Assembly: GCF_024500045.1 (NCBI RefSeq)
Contig: NZ_JTEO01000004.1
Location: forward strand, 248,001-312,000
Direction of reading: 5' to 3'
DNA length: 64,000 nt
Source of the DNA: Methanolobus chelungpuianus
GTDB lineage: Archaea; Halobacteriota; Methanosarcinia; Methanosarcinales; Methanosarcinaceae
In this document: one piece after another, positions 43,483 to 52,146 of the stretch
How the letters are laid out: each line of letters begins with the position of its first letter
Numbering within the stretch: position 1 is the stretch's first letter
The notes under the pieces: model-generated
What the model was told of the DNA's origin: nothing
Databases searched by the model: none
Seen by the model: the letters and a program-made list of their open reading frames with translations, nothing else
Made by a program: the position numbers and the translations under genes

Positions 43483-44616
43483 TCAGTCCAGGCCAAGGAT
43501 GGTTGCCAGCTCGAGCCCTTCACTTCCGATCTCAGCAAGCCTGTCGAAGGCCTCCTGCTTTGTTATGTACTTCTCGGTGCGTGTGCCATCGGAGGATTCC
43601 ACCTTGATGGTTATCTCGTTCTTGACATATCCACGCTCGAAGGATTCCCTTACGATCTCCCCGTACTGCTGGGCTATCAGCTTGAGACAGTCGAACACTT
43701 CATTGTTGCGAACGGCATCCCTTCCGTCGAGCATCACCTGTGTGAGGGTCTGGGAACGTATGAACATCTCAACATACTTACGCAGCTCGTCCATAAGATC
43801 CTCAATGCTTTCCAGCTTGACTGACTTCACGAGGGTTTCGTCGGCTGTTATGTCCGTTTCCCCGAAATTGATCTGGCAGATGCCATCATTGCAGCTGACC
43901 CTGAACTGCTGATCTTTCTTCCTTGTCTCAAAAACGGCATCAATATAACCTATGCCATCGTATTTTACTGAAGTGACCAGGTACTCGGAAACATCGATCA
44001 TCTTGACCTTGTTCTCCTTATGGAGCAGGCCAGCCTTTGTCCACGCAGGCAGGAAGAGATCGCCGTACGCTTCCCTGATGGTAAGCGTATCGTGTGCATA
44101 AGTGAGTTCGGATGTATACTCCATGCCTGCGAAAGCGGCAGTCATCGTACCCCTGAGCACTCCTTCTCTCATGGATACGTGATACCTGTTCGTTGTTCCG
44201 TAGATGCCGGACCTGAAAAGGGGATTGAGGCTTGCCAGGATCTCCTTCTCTATCTTGTAGAGTCCGCTCTCGGAATCATTCCTGATGATGTCAAGTTTCT
44301 GGCTGAGGTTCTTCAGTCCCCGGGTGGAACTTGCAATGCATGCATCCATGATGGCGTTACGGCACTCCAGTATCTCCTTGTCCTTTGCTCCCCTGGAAAT
44401 GTCATCCACATAGGCCTGGACATCCTTACTGAACTTATCCAGCTCTGCGATTCTCAATTCAAGGGAGGATACTTCCTCGGATTCATCCTCGCTGAGCTCG
44501 ATGGCAGAATTTTCCAGAGGAATCACTTTTTTGGCAGTTCCTATGAAGTCATTCAGGTCCTGAATAAAATCCCTTTGCAGTGGTAATGCAGTTGAGTCCT
44601 GGAATGTGTATTTCAT
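43483..44616 (-). CDS. Uncharacterised 377-aa protein with coiled-coil N-terminus
   Basis: Soluble protein. Residues about 45-130 are strongly helical with charged heptads (ELRIAELDKFSKDVQAYVDD). The middle (about 150-270) is beta-rich and contains CNDGICQINFGE. The C-terminus is helical (FVRES..., EAFDRLAEIGSEGLELATIL). I do not recognise the family; it appears methanogen-specific. Divergent from nothing close: it is the last gene of a leftward group after tyrS, with 102 bases between. A TATA-like TTATATAT lies near 44644-44651. Confidence 0.65.
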   Translation of the reverse strand: MKYTFQDSTALPLQRDFIQDLNDFIGTAKKVIPLENSAIELSEDESEEVSSLELRIAELDKFSKDVQAYVDDISRGAKDKEILECRNAIMDACIASSTRGLKNLSQKLDIIRNDSESGLYKIEKEILASLNPLFRSGIYGTTNRYHVSMREGVLRGTMTAAFAGMEYTSELTYAHDTLTIREAYGDLFLPAWTKAGLLHKENKVKMIDVSEYLVTSVKYDGIGYIDAVFETRKKDQQFRVSCNDGICQINFGETDITADETLVKSVKLESIEDLMDELRKYVEMFIRSQTLTQVMLDGRDAVRNNEVFDCLKLIAQQYGEIVRESFERGYVKNEITIKVESSDGTRTEKYITKQEAFDRLAEIGSEGLELATILGLD

Positions 44617-44718
44617 CCAAATCCCTTTTTGAAATATACTTATTTTATATATGTCCTTATTTCGATTATATATATTTCGATTTAAGGCTTTGGCCGTCCA
44701 ATCAATGGAACTTCCCGT

Positions 44719-45669
44719 TCATATTACTGATCTTACGGTTTCCAATATCATATTCATGTAGAGTGCAGCGCCGCTTTTGAGGTCCATGGGATGGAGCTGG
44801 CCGCTTGCGTACACCTGCTCAAGTTCGCCGTAGCTTCTGCAGTGAAGGTCCCCTCCGAACTTTTCAGGACGCTTGAAGACAACTTCTTCATAGCGCGGAC
44901 AGATGTGGTACCTGAACAGTTCCAGCACGGGGTTATTCTCCACCTCTCCGGCAGGACAGAAGGCCTTTTTCATCTTGGCATTGATCTGCTCCTCGGTGTC
45001 GTCAACGGATATGAAATTATCATTGGACGAGGACATCTTGTTACCATCAAATCCAAGGATTATGGGTGTATGGATGCACAGCGGGGCAGGGAATCCGATC
45101 GAGGGGAGGCCTTCCCTTGCAAGCATATGGATCTTGCGCTGGTCAATACCTCCAACCGCCACGTCAACTCCGAGCATTGCTATATCGATAGCCTGCATTA
45201 TGGGGTAGACCATCTGCGATACTTTCGGGTCGTCCATCTGGCGCCCCACCTCGTCCATGCTCCTTCTGGCCCTGTTGAGTGACGTAAGGCGGGTGAGCTT
45301 GAGAACATTGAGCATGTACTCGGATGAGAGCTGGTAGTCCGATCCGTATACGAAATTCGTCTCTTTCGGGTCCAGTCCCAGGGCAATGAAGCAGCGCTTG
45401 TTATAGTCAGCGATCTCGCGGACCTGCTCAAGCGTTCCCTTCTGGTTGAGATATGCGTGGACATCTGCCAGCAGCACTGTAATCTTGAAGCCTGCTTTCT
45501 GCAGGTCCAGGAGCTTGTTAACTGTAAGCACGTGCCCCATATGGATCTTGCCGCTAGGTTCGTACCCGACATAAGCAGTAGGATGCTCTTTTGTCTCCAG
45601 GAGCTGTGTGAGCTCCTCTTCCGTTACTATTTCCTGTACGTTCCTTTTTATAAGTTCAAGTCTGTCCAT
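44719..45669 (-). CDS. tyrS: Tyrosyl-tRNA synthetase
   Basis: A 316-residue class I synthetase of archaeal type. The HIGH-like motif is GKIHMGHV (about 40-47). KMSKS is represented by GNKMSSSNDNF. The tyrosine-binding residues (Y in AYVGYEPSG, YGSDYQLSSEY and Q/D in QAIDIAMLGVDVAVGG) are in place. It charges tRNA(Tyr) in the cytoplasm. It is of normal archaeal length and without the C-terminal S4 domain of bacteria. Confidence 0.97.
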   Translation of the reverse strand: MDRLELIKRNVQEIVTEEELTQLLETKEHPTAYVGYEPSGKIHMGHVLTVNKLLDLQKAGFKITVLLADVHAYLNQKGTLEQVREIADYNKRCFIALGLDPKETNFVYGSDYQLSSEYMLNVLKLTRLTSLNRARRSMDEVGRQMDDPKVSQMVYPIMQAIDIAMLGVDVAVGGIDQRKIHMLAREGLPSIGFPAPLCIHTPIILGFDGNKMSSSNDNFISVDDTEEQINAKMKKAFCPAGEVENNPVLELFRYHICPRYEEVVFKRPEKFGGDLHCRSYGELEQVYASGQLHPMDLKSGAALYMNMILETVRSVI

Positions 45670-45745
45670 AGGTTCACCGTTACAATAGTGTGCCTTATAA
45701 TTGCCTATCTCTTTAAATGCTTTTTCTTACATATCAGCAGTAACC

Positions 45746-46474
45746 TCAGGCCCCAAGCGCATCAGCGATGAAAGCCTCCCCTTCCGGGGATCTGAACAGG
45801 GGCAATTCCCATTCCTGCCTGACCCTGCTGCGTGTGGCAAGTGTCCTTTCCTCCAGACAGGGGTTAAAGCCCTCTATCTGGTAACTCTCCCTGAGCACCA
45901 TGATCCCGCGCCTCTGCCACGCAGGCACGGCTGCAATATTGGTTCCCCGCCGGAAGAGCAGTTCGTGCATCTGCTCCGATCCTTTCTTCCTGAGGGATGA
46001 TGCAGCCTCCCTTTCTTCCATGCCCTCGCTAAGCAGTGCATAGTAGGCATGGGAGTTGATGCAGTTACGCCATGCTTCAGCCTGCCTCCATACAAGGTAT
46101 TCCTCGATATGCTGTCCATGTACCGGTATGATCCTGGAATCAAATGAAAGAGGCTCTTCTGGCTCCAGCAGCATGGTAAGTGCGCTGCTGATATAGGACG
46201 GTATCACGGAATCAAGCTTCTCGACCCTGCCATCGAAGGCGACATTATCGAAGCAGAAGCTGATCTCATCCGAAAAGGTATAAGCAAATACGGGGCTCAG
46301 GCCACTATGCCTGAAAAACAGTTCGATCGCATCCGCCATGGCAGATGCGAACTTAAGGTCATATGGTCTCTCAAATCCCATGCGCGACAGCACATGCTTG
46401 AAATTGCGGCCGTCAATACGCACAATCACAGGCGGTATACAGTAAAGATCTGAATAGATCTCTCGCCTTTTCAT
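45746..46474 (-). CDS. thg1: tRNA(His) guanylyltransferase-like protein Thg1
   Basis: A 242-residue Thg1 family member. The N-terminal catalytic segment VRIDGRNFKHVL and the second carboxylate motif AYTFSDEISFCF carry the metal-binding aspartates of the reverse (3'-5') polymerase. The HINNLYNT-like region is present as WRNCINSHAYYAL. Archaeal members add or repair G at the 5' end of tRNA. In Methanosarcina acetivorans this gene is interrupted by an in-frame amber codon read as pyrrolysine; here the frame is open throughout. It lies 7 bases after the PRC-barrel gene. Confidence 0.93.
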   Translation of the reverse strand: MKRREIYSDLYCIPPVIVRIDGRNFKHVLSRMGFERPYDLKFASAMADAIELFFRHSGLSPVFAYTFSDEISFCFDNVAFDGRVEKLDSVIPSYISSALTMLLEPEEPLSFDSRIIPVHGQHIEEYLVWRQAEAWRNCINSHAYYALLSEGMEEREAASSLRKKGSEQMHELLFRRGTNIAAVPAWQRRGIMVLRESYQIEGFNPCLEERTLATRSRVRQEWELPLFRSPEGEAFIADALGA

Positions 46475-46481
46475 AGACCGG

Positions 46482-46751
46482 TCATTCTTCAGGTTCTTGC
46501 TTGGCCGGTTTTCTGAACCTGTTCACGATGTTCCTTATAAGGACGATATCGCCTGTTGTGACCACCCACCTGTAGGGTATTATGACACCTTTTGAAGTGA
46601 CATCGAACAGGTCACGGTTAATGGACGTAATGGCTATCCCTTTTACTGTCCTCTCATCAACATCCAGCACAAGATCGGCAACCTTGCCTACATATGTGCC
46701 TGTATCGGTGTAAATGTTCAGTCCGAAGAGTGAAGTTATGTCTGCACGCAT
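46482..46751 (-). CDS. PRC-barrel domain protein
   Basis: An 89-residue single PRC-barrel: LFGLNIYTDTGTYVGKVADLVLDVDERTVKGIAI, followed by VIIPYRWVVTTGDIVLI. Archaeal PRC-barrel proteins of this size link cell-division protein CdpB with FtsZ or serve in RNA processing; the sequence alone does not decide. The downstream gene on the same strand is thg1 (7 bases), which could suggest an RNA role. AAGGGAT lies ahead of the start. Confidence 0.88.
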   Translation of the reverse strand: MRADITSLFGLNIYTDTGTYVGKVADLVLDVDERTVKGIAITSINRDLFDVTSKGVIIPYRWVVTTGDIVLIRNIVNRFRKPAKQEPEE

Positions 46752-46848
46752 GGTATCCCTTCTTACTTATATTTTACTTATATATCAATATTTGTATGTA
46801 AGTGCCGGGGCCTTACTTATTTCTGTTACCACCGGCCAGCATAACACC

Positions 46849-47763
46849 TTATATCTTTGAGATACCCTGACGCACCTCGTCGGCAGATCTCTTCAGTGCC
46901 TGCTCCTGCTCCGCGGTAAGTTCAAGCTCTATGACCTTTTCAGCTCCGCCCTTTCCTATCCTGACAGGGACACCCAGGCAAACATCCCTTAGTCCATACT
47001 CGCCATCCAGATAGACAGATGCCGGTACTATTCTTTTTGTATCCTTCAGGATAGCTTCGGTCATCATCGCAACCGCCGCGGAGGGTGCATAGAATGCGCT
47101 TCCGGTCTTGAGGTGACCTACGATCTCCGCTCCGGCATTCACCGTTCTCTGCACAAGCCGGTCGATAGTTTTCCGGTCAAGCAGCTGGGGCAGCGGTATT
47201 CCTGAGATGGTCGTGTATTCGGGCAGGGGCACCATGGAATCCCCGTGGCCTCCGAGGACCATTGCATCGACATCCTTAACGCTGCATCCGATCTCCTTTG
47301 CAATGAATGTCGCAAACCTGCTGGAATCCAGCAGCCCGCTCATACCAAAGACCCTGCCTCTTTCCTGCTGCATGTATTTGACAGCAGCATAGGTTGTAAC
47401 ATCAAGCGGGTTTGTAACTGCCATGACTATGGATCCGGGCGCATGTTCCCGTATATTGGCACATACTTCCCTGATGATCTTGATGTTGATAGCAAGCAGG
47501 TCGTCCCTGTCCATGCCGGGCTTCCGGGCAATGCCCGCAGTAACAATAACAATATCGGAATCGGCGATGTCCCTGTAATCGTTAGTGCCTGTAACATCCA
47601 CATCGTATCCCATGACCGGCGCTGCCTGGGCGATGTCCAGTGCTTTTCCCTGAGGCAGACCCTCCACGACATCCAGCATCACAACATCCGCAATATCAAG
47701 CTCAGCAAGACGCTGCGCAGTGGTAGCTCCCACGTTTCCCGCTCCTATTATTGAGACTTTCAT
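46849..47763 (-). CDS. mdh: Malate dehydrogenase (LDH-like family)
   Basis: A 304-residue NAD(P)-dependent dehydrogenase. The dinucleotide fold is KVSIIGAGNVGATTAQRLA with an acidic residue at the end of strand 2 (MLDVVEG, favouring NADH). Catalytic Asp/His region is LDSSRFATFIA and GGHGDSMVPL. The substrate loop has the arginines GIARKPGMDRDDL typical of malate dehydrogenases. It interconverts malate and oxaloacetate. I start at ATG 47763, 3 codons inside the open frame from GTG 47772, because MKVSIIGAG is the usual start. Confidence 0.93.
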   Translation of the reverse strand: MKVSIIGAGNVGATTAQRLAELDIADVVMLDVVEGLPQGKALDIAQAAPVMGYDVDVTGTNDYRDIADSDIVIVTAGIARKPGMDRDDLLAINIKIIREVCANIREHAPGSIVMAVTNPLDVTTYAAVKYMQQERGRVFGMSGLLDSSRFATFIAKEIGCSVKDVDAMVLGGHGDSMVPLPEYTTISGIPLPQLLDRKTIDRLVQRTVNAGAEIVGHLKTGSAFYAPSAAVAMMTEAILKDTKRIVPASVYLDGEYGLRDVCLGVPVRIGKGGAEKVIELELTAEQEQALKRSADEVRQGISKI

Positions 47764-47910
47764 AAATATCACTGTTTAACTTATTATGTCAGAACCTTAA
47801 GCCTTTATCTGTGGCCGGGGTGCATTATATAAGGAATGGTGTATTTGTAAATTTCCCGGTGGAACCTTATGATTTATGACATATCAGACATAACAGGTTA
47901 AGTGAAACAA

Positions 47911-48666
47911 ATGCTTACCAGTACATACATCCATATTCCCCGGGTCGGCGCCACGGTGGAGAAAAAGATATGGGCCAGTGGGATCAGGACCTGGGACGAT
48001 TTCATGAGTAACAAGGGTGATCTTCCCATCTCCCGTTCCAAGCTAGAGCTTATTGTCCCGGGCATAGAGGAATCCCGGGAGCGGCTGCAGTCCCAGGACT
48101 ACGGGTTCTTTGCCAGGTCACTTCCCGGTGCAGAGCACTGGCGTGCTTTTCCGGAGTTCCGGGACAGGGCCGCTTATGTTGACATAGAGACCACAGGCCT
48201 TTCCCCCGGCCATTCTCACATAACGGTGGTGGGCATATACGATGGTAAGGAAGCCAGGACATTCGTCAGGGGCATTGACCTGGACGACATAGTGGAAGAG
48301 TTAGAGAAATACGATTATCTTGTCACTTTCAACGGCGCAAGGTTCGACCTTCCTTTTATCAAGCGTGAGTTCCCGCAGGTTGACCTGGACAAGCTCCATG
48401 CAGACCTTATGTATCCCCTGAGGCGTATCTGTCTTTCAGGTGGACTCAAGAAGATAGAAGTGGAACTGGGTATCACCAGGAGTGAGGATGTTGCCGGCAT
48501 CACCGGCTTTGATGCGGTGCGCCTGTGGCATCAGTACGAAAGGGGCGACCAGGAAGCCCTTGAACTGCTCCTTGAGTATAACCGTGCTGATATAGTTAAC
48601 CTGGAGACTATAATGAACACGACCCTTCCAAGATTCATAGACAATAAGTTCGCAGACTGCAGATGA
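47911..48666 (+). CDS. RNase H-like 3'-5' exonuclease domain protein (YprB type)
   Basis: About 251 residues. The N-terminal 80 residues include GATVEKKIWASGIRTWDDF, a helical motif common in this family. The DEDD-type exonuclease follows: DIETTGLS (motif I, about 93-100), VTFNGARFDLPFI (motif II, about 145) and YNRADIVNL (motif III, about 230). Metal ligands are intact. It is similar to Bacillus YprB. A role in DNA repair or RNA turnover fits, since uvrC begins one base after its stop. GTG 47902 is an alternative start; AGTGA 5 bases before ATG 47911 decided. Confidence 0.85.
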   Translation: MLTSTYIHIPRVGATVEKKIWASGIRTWDDFMSNKGDLPISRSKLELIVPGIEESRERLQSQDYGFFARSLPGAEHWRAFPEFRDRAAYVDIETTGLSPGHSHITVVGIYDGKEARTFVRGIDLDDIVEELEKYDYLVTFNGARFDLPFIKREFPQVDLDKLHADLMYPLRRICLSGGLKKIEVELGITRSEDVAGITGFDAVRLWHQYERGDQEALELLLEYNRADIVNLETIMNTTLPRFIDNKFADCR

Positions 48667-48667
48667 T

Positions 48668-50485
48668 ATGGTTCCTGACTTAAGCAAGATACCTGATTCT
48701 CCGGGCGTGTACCTGATGAAAGGCGCATCAGGTGACGTCATATATGTGGGCAAGGCAATATCGCTCTCCCGCAGGGTGCGTTCTTATTTTCAGGCTTCGG
48801 CGGGCCATACTCCAAAGACGAAGGTGCTTGTAAGGCAGATAGAGGACATCGAGGTGATCCTCACGGATACCGAGATCGATGCCCTCGTACTCGAGGCCAA
48901 TCTCATCAAGAAGTACAGGCCCCGCTATAACGTCCGGCTGAAGGATGACAAACGCTATCCCTATGTCAAGGTCACTGTCAATGAGAGCTTCCCGCGCATC
49001 TTTCTCACCCGCAGGAGGCTGATGGATAATGCCCTCTATTTTGGCCCTTACACTAACTCCCGGGCCATACGCAGCATTGTGGAACTCATAACAGGCCTTT
49101 TCCAGCTCCGCAAATGCCGGAAGCCCATCGTTGCAGGAAAGACGAGACCCTGCCTCAATTATCATATAAAGCTCTGCACTGCCCCCTGCAGGGGTGCACC
49201 GGAGGAGAGTGAGTACAGGGAAAGGGTCATGGAGGCAGTGCGCTTCCTGAAAGGTGATACTTCCGGCCTCCTGAAACAGCTCGAGGGAAAGATGCATTCC
49301 CTTGCAGAGCAGCAGGACTACGAGTCTGCGGCGCAGGTGCGCGACCAGATCGAGGGGATAAGGTGCCTCACCCAGCAGCAGATAGCGACCTCGGGCACCG
49401 ATGACAGGGACATCATTGCAGCGGTATCAGACGAGACCGTGGTCTTTCTGCAGATATTCTACGTAAGGCACGGAAGCATGGTGGGCAAGGCGGATTTCTC
49501 CCTTGTGGGAGCCGAGGGCTCGAAGGAGATCCCTGAGGCTCTTGCGACATTCGTCAAGCAGTACTATCAGGATTCACCCATACCTCCTGAGATACTTGTT
49601 CAATACGAAGTGCCTGAGAAGGAGCTTATCATGACCTGGCTCAGCGGCAGGTCCGGAAGGGATGTAAAACTGCACGTACCCCAGAAAGGCGACAAGAGGA
49701 AGATGCTTGACATGGCTGTCCGTAACGCAGAGATGGCCATGCGGGTGGCTGAGCTGCACAAGGGTCCGGCCGAAGCAGCGCAGCTTGCGCTTACACAGCT
49801 GCAGGAGGTCCTGTCCCTTGAAAAGGTGCCGCAGCGCATAGAAGGCTTTGATATATCCAACATATCGGGAACCAATGCTGTCGGGTCCATGGTTGTCTTC
49901 GAGAACGGGCTACCTGCCAACAGCAAGTACAGGCAGCATAACATCAGGACCGTGAAGGGCATAGATGATTTTGCCATGATGGCCGAAGTGGTCACCCGCA
50001 GGTATTCGCGTCTCATGAGGGAGAATCTGCCCATGCCGGATCTGATACTCATAGACGGGGGCCCGGGCCAGGTAGGGGCGGCAAAATCCTCGCTGGACTC
50101 CCTGGGGCTTGACATCCCGCTCATTGGTCTTGCAAAGCGTTTCGAGCATATAATAACACCGAAAAAAGGCCCCGGAGAGGTGATCATACTTCCGAAGGCC
50201 TCTCCTGCGCTAAAGCTCCTTATGCACATCAGGGATGAGGCTCATCGTTTTGCCGTGACGTCCCATCGCCGCCGGAGGTCTGCAACCCTCACGCACTCCG
50301 AACTTGACGCGATACCGGGTATCGGTCCCGGCAAGAAAAGGCTGCTTCTGGAACATTTCGGTTCGGTGGATAATATAAGGTCGGCATCAGCTGAATCCCT
50401 GGCTGAGGTCAAAGGGATAAACAGGAAAACCGCTGAGCGTATCCTTCAGCATCTCGGGGCGAATGCTGAAAGTACCCAAAATTAA
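48668..50485 (+). CDS. uvrC: Excinuclease ABC subunit C
   Basis: A 605-residue UvrC with all domains: GIY-YIG nuclease (about 8-85; SPGVYLMKGASGDVIYVGKA), Cys region (CRKPIVAGKTRPCLNY...CTAPC), UvrB-binding UVR motif (about 200-235), RNase H-like nuclease (about 385-530; IEGFDISNISG, DLILIDGGPGQV) and a C-terminal helix-hairpin-helix pair (IPGIGPGKKRLLLEHFG). It cuts on both sides of damage in nucleotide excision repair together with UvrA/UvrB. The bacterial-type system is common in methanosarcinal archaea, presumably by old transfer. It starts one base after the exonuclease gene stop. Confidence 0.97.
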   Translation: MVPDLSKIPDSPGVYLMKGASGDVIYVGKAISLSRRVRSYFQASAGHTPKTKVLVRQIEDIEVILTDTEIDALVLEANLIKKYRPRYNVRLKDDKRYPYVKVTVNESFPRIFLTRRRLMDNALYFGPYTNSRAIRSIVELITGLFQLRKCRKPIVAGKTRPCLNYHIKLCTAPCRGAPEESEYRERVMEAVRFLKGDTSGLLKQLEGKMHSLAEQQDYESAAQVRDQIEGIRCLTQQQIATSGTDDRDIIAAVSDETVVFLQIFYVRHGSMVGKADFSLVGAEGSKEIPEALATFVKQYYQDSPIPPEILVQYEVPEKELIMTWLSGRSGRDVKLHVPQKGDKRKMLDMAVRNAEMAMRVAELHKGPAEAAQLALTQLQEVLSLEKVPQRIEGFDISNISGTNAVGSMVVFENGLPANSKYRQHNIRTVKGIDDFAMMAEVVTRRYSRLMRENLPMPDLILIDGGPGQVGAAKSSLDSLGLDIPLIGLAKRFEHIITPKKGPGEVIILPKASPALKLLMHIRDEAHRFAVTSHRRRRSATLTHSELDAIPGIGPGKKRLLLEHFGSVDNIRSASAESLAEVKGINRKTAERILQHLGANAESTQN

Positions 50486-50558
50486 AATATATTGGGCTCC
50501 TACTTCCCTCTAGGAAGTTTGAAAGTTAACCGGTTTGTGGTTGAAGGGCGAGTTTATC

Positions 50559-51293
50559 ATGGGAAACGAACTTGATTTTTACGGCAACATCAGGTCTCCT
50601 GATGTAAGGATGCTTTATGATATGGATGAGGTTCTCTTTGACAGGGAGTGGCTCCGGTCTGCAGAGAACATGGAGCTGTACTACATGTACAGGAACCTGT
50701 ACCGGAGCAGCTCCGAGCATGAGATCATCAGCAAGCATAACCTTAGTTATGACATCACGGTGATACCTCCCAGAATGCTGGGCAGGGAGTATGTCAAGAC
50801 CGCAGGACATTACCATCCGCATGTTCCCGGGACAGAGCTCTCCTACACCGAGGTCTACCAGGTGCTTGAAGGCAAGGCCACCTACCTGCTGCAGAAACAA
50901 GAGGATGACAGGATAACGGATGTGATGGTGTACAATGCTGAGGAAGGGGATTGCGTGCTCATACCTCCCGGCTACGGGCACATCACGATCAATGCCACCG
51001 GAGAGGCCCTGAAGATGGCAAACTGGGTGTGCCGTGACTTCTCATCCATCTATGGTACCATCAGGGAACTTTCGGGCGGAGCCTACTATCTGCTCGTGGA
51101 CGGCTTCGTTAAGAATAACCATTATCAGGATGTTCCTCCCATCAGGTTCATGGATGTTGTCGACTATCCTGAACTGGGGCTGGTCTCAGGAACGGATATG
51201 TACGAGCTTGTCAATGATATCTCCCGACTGGGATTCCTGGAAAGGCCGCAGGACTATGCGGAAGTCTTTGAGAGGGCTGTAAAAGGGAAGTAA
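50559..51293 (+). CDS. pgi: Cupin-type glucose-6-phosphate isomerase
   Basis: A 244-residue archaeal PGI. The cupin metal motif is GHYHPHVPGTELSYTEVYQVLEG, with His, His, Glu and a later His in PPGYGHITIN. The enzyme interconverts glucose-6-phosphate and fructose-6-phosphate using an Fe or Mn ion; it is unrelated to the bacterial PGI. I start at the ATG at 50559 with GAAGGGCGA ahead; the frame is open to a TTG at 50535. The gene lies 74 bases after uvrC, beyond a small hairpin (ACTTCC/GGAAGT, 50502-50518). Confidence 0.93.
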   Translation: MGNELDFYGNIRSPDVRMLYDMDEVLFDREWLRSAENMELYYMYRNLYRSSSEHEIISKHNLSYDITVIPPRMLGREYVKTAGHYHPHVPGTELSYTEVYQVLEGKATYLLQKQEDDRITDVMVYNAEEGDCVLIPPGYGHITINATGEALKMANWVCRDFSSIYGTIRELSGGAYYLLVDGFVKNNHYQDVPPIRFMDVVDYPELGLVSGTDMYELVNDISRLGFLERPQDYAEVFERAVKGK

Positions 51294-51353
51294 CGTTTTT
51301 ATTGTACTAACATATAAATGGTCCCAGCTACTAGAGCGGTTAGAGGTGTGTCG

Positions 51354-52106
51354 TTGCAGAAAAAGAGCCGTATACAGTTTACTTCTGTCAAGATCGAGGA
51401 TCTGATGTTCAGGACTACCTTTGACCCCAGGACCCGGGAGGGAGATCTCATAGTCAACCTCTCCCTGATCAACAGCAAGGATTACGATGATGTCATCAAG
51501 ATCTTCAGTATGGCAATGAACAGCGGTCTTACTGTGAGCCCCATGATAAAGGTCCTTCATGAAGGTGACAAGTTCGGTGAGATGACCATCGGGAAAGACG
51601 AGGTTGGCTTTGCCACAGTGTGCAGCATAACCATCGACGGCGTTCTTCTCAAAGCCGGCGTGATGATAAAGCCCAAGTTCGGCGGTCTGGTTGAGATAAG
51701 GGATGGTCTTCCGGTACGCTTCACCAATGTCCTCACATACCAGAGCACCACAATCGATCCCCTGGAAGTGCTTATGTCGCAGGAGCTCACATCCGTTATG
51801 GAAATGCTCAGGACAGGCACCGGCAAGATCCTTGCGAACTTAAGGGAAGCTCCCATGATCGCAAGGGATATCATCGACAGCACACTGTCCGACATGGTGG
51901 ATGCAGGCATAACAGGCATCCTTGAGGTAGGAGAACCCAATACCAGGATACTGGATGTTCCAGTCGAGAGGGACCATCTGGGCATAGTGGTGATCGGCGG
52001 CACCAACCCGATGGCTATTGTCCAGGAGCATGGCATTCCCATAAGGACCAATGCAATGTCCACCCTGATGAGCTTCAGTGAGATGAAGCACATACGGGAA
52101 TTGTAA
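51354..52106 (+). CDS. NrpR-domain regulator without HTH (NrpRII-like)
   Basis: About 250 residues, one full NrpR (DUF128) domain: [20 protein letters not shown], followed by [20 protein letters not shown] and [21 protein letters not shown]. NrpR is the 2-oxoglutarate-sensing repressor of nitrogen genes in methanogens. Methanosarcina species have a DNA-binding NrpRI and an HTH-less NrpRII that forms a complex with it. This protein has no helix-turn-helix and so fits NrpRII. TTG 51354 is favoured: AGAGGTG lies ahead of it, and TATA-like boxes near 51300-51318 would place the transcript start after ATG 51318, the first in-frame start. Confidence 0.82.
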   Translation: MQKKSRIQFTSVKIEDLMFRTTFDPRTREGDLIVNLSLINSKDYDDVIKIFSMAMNSGLTVSPMIKVLHEGDKFGEMTIGKDEVGFATVCSITIDGVLLKAGVMIKPKFGGLVEIRDGLPVRFTNVLTYQSTTIDPLEVLMSQELTSVMEMLRTGTGKILANLREAPMIARDIIDSTLSDMVDAGITGILEVGEPNTRILDVPVERDHLGIVVIGGTNPMAIVQEHGIPIRTNAMSTLMSFSEMKHIREL

Positions 52107-52146
52107 TCCCGGCAGCACAATGGTTTTTGCAGTGCGCCTTTAACAC

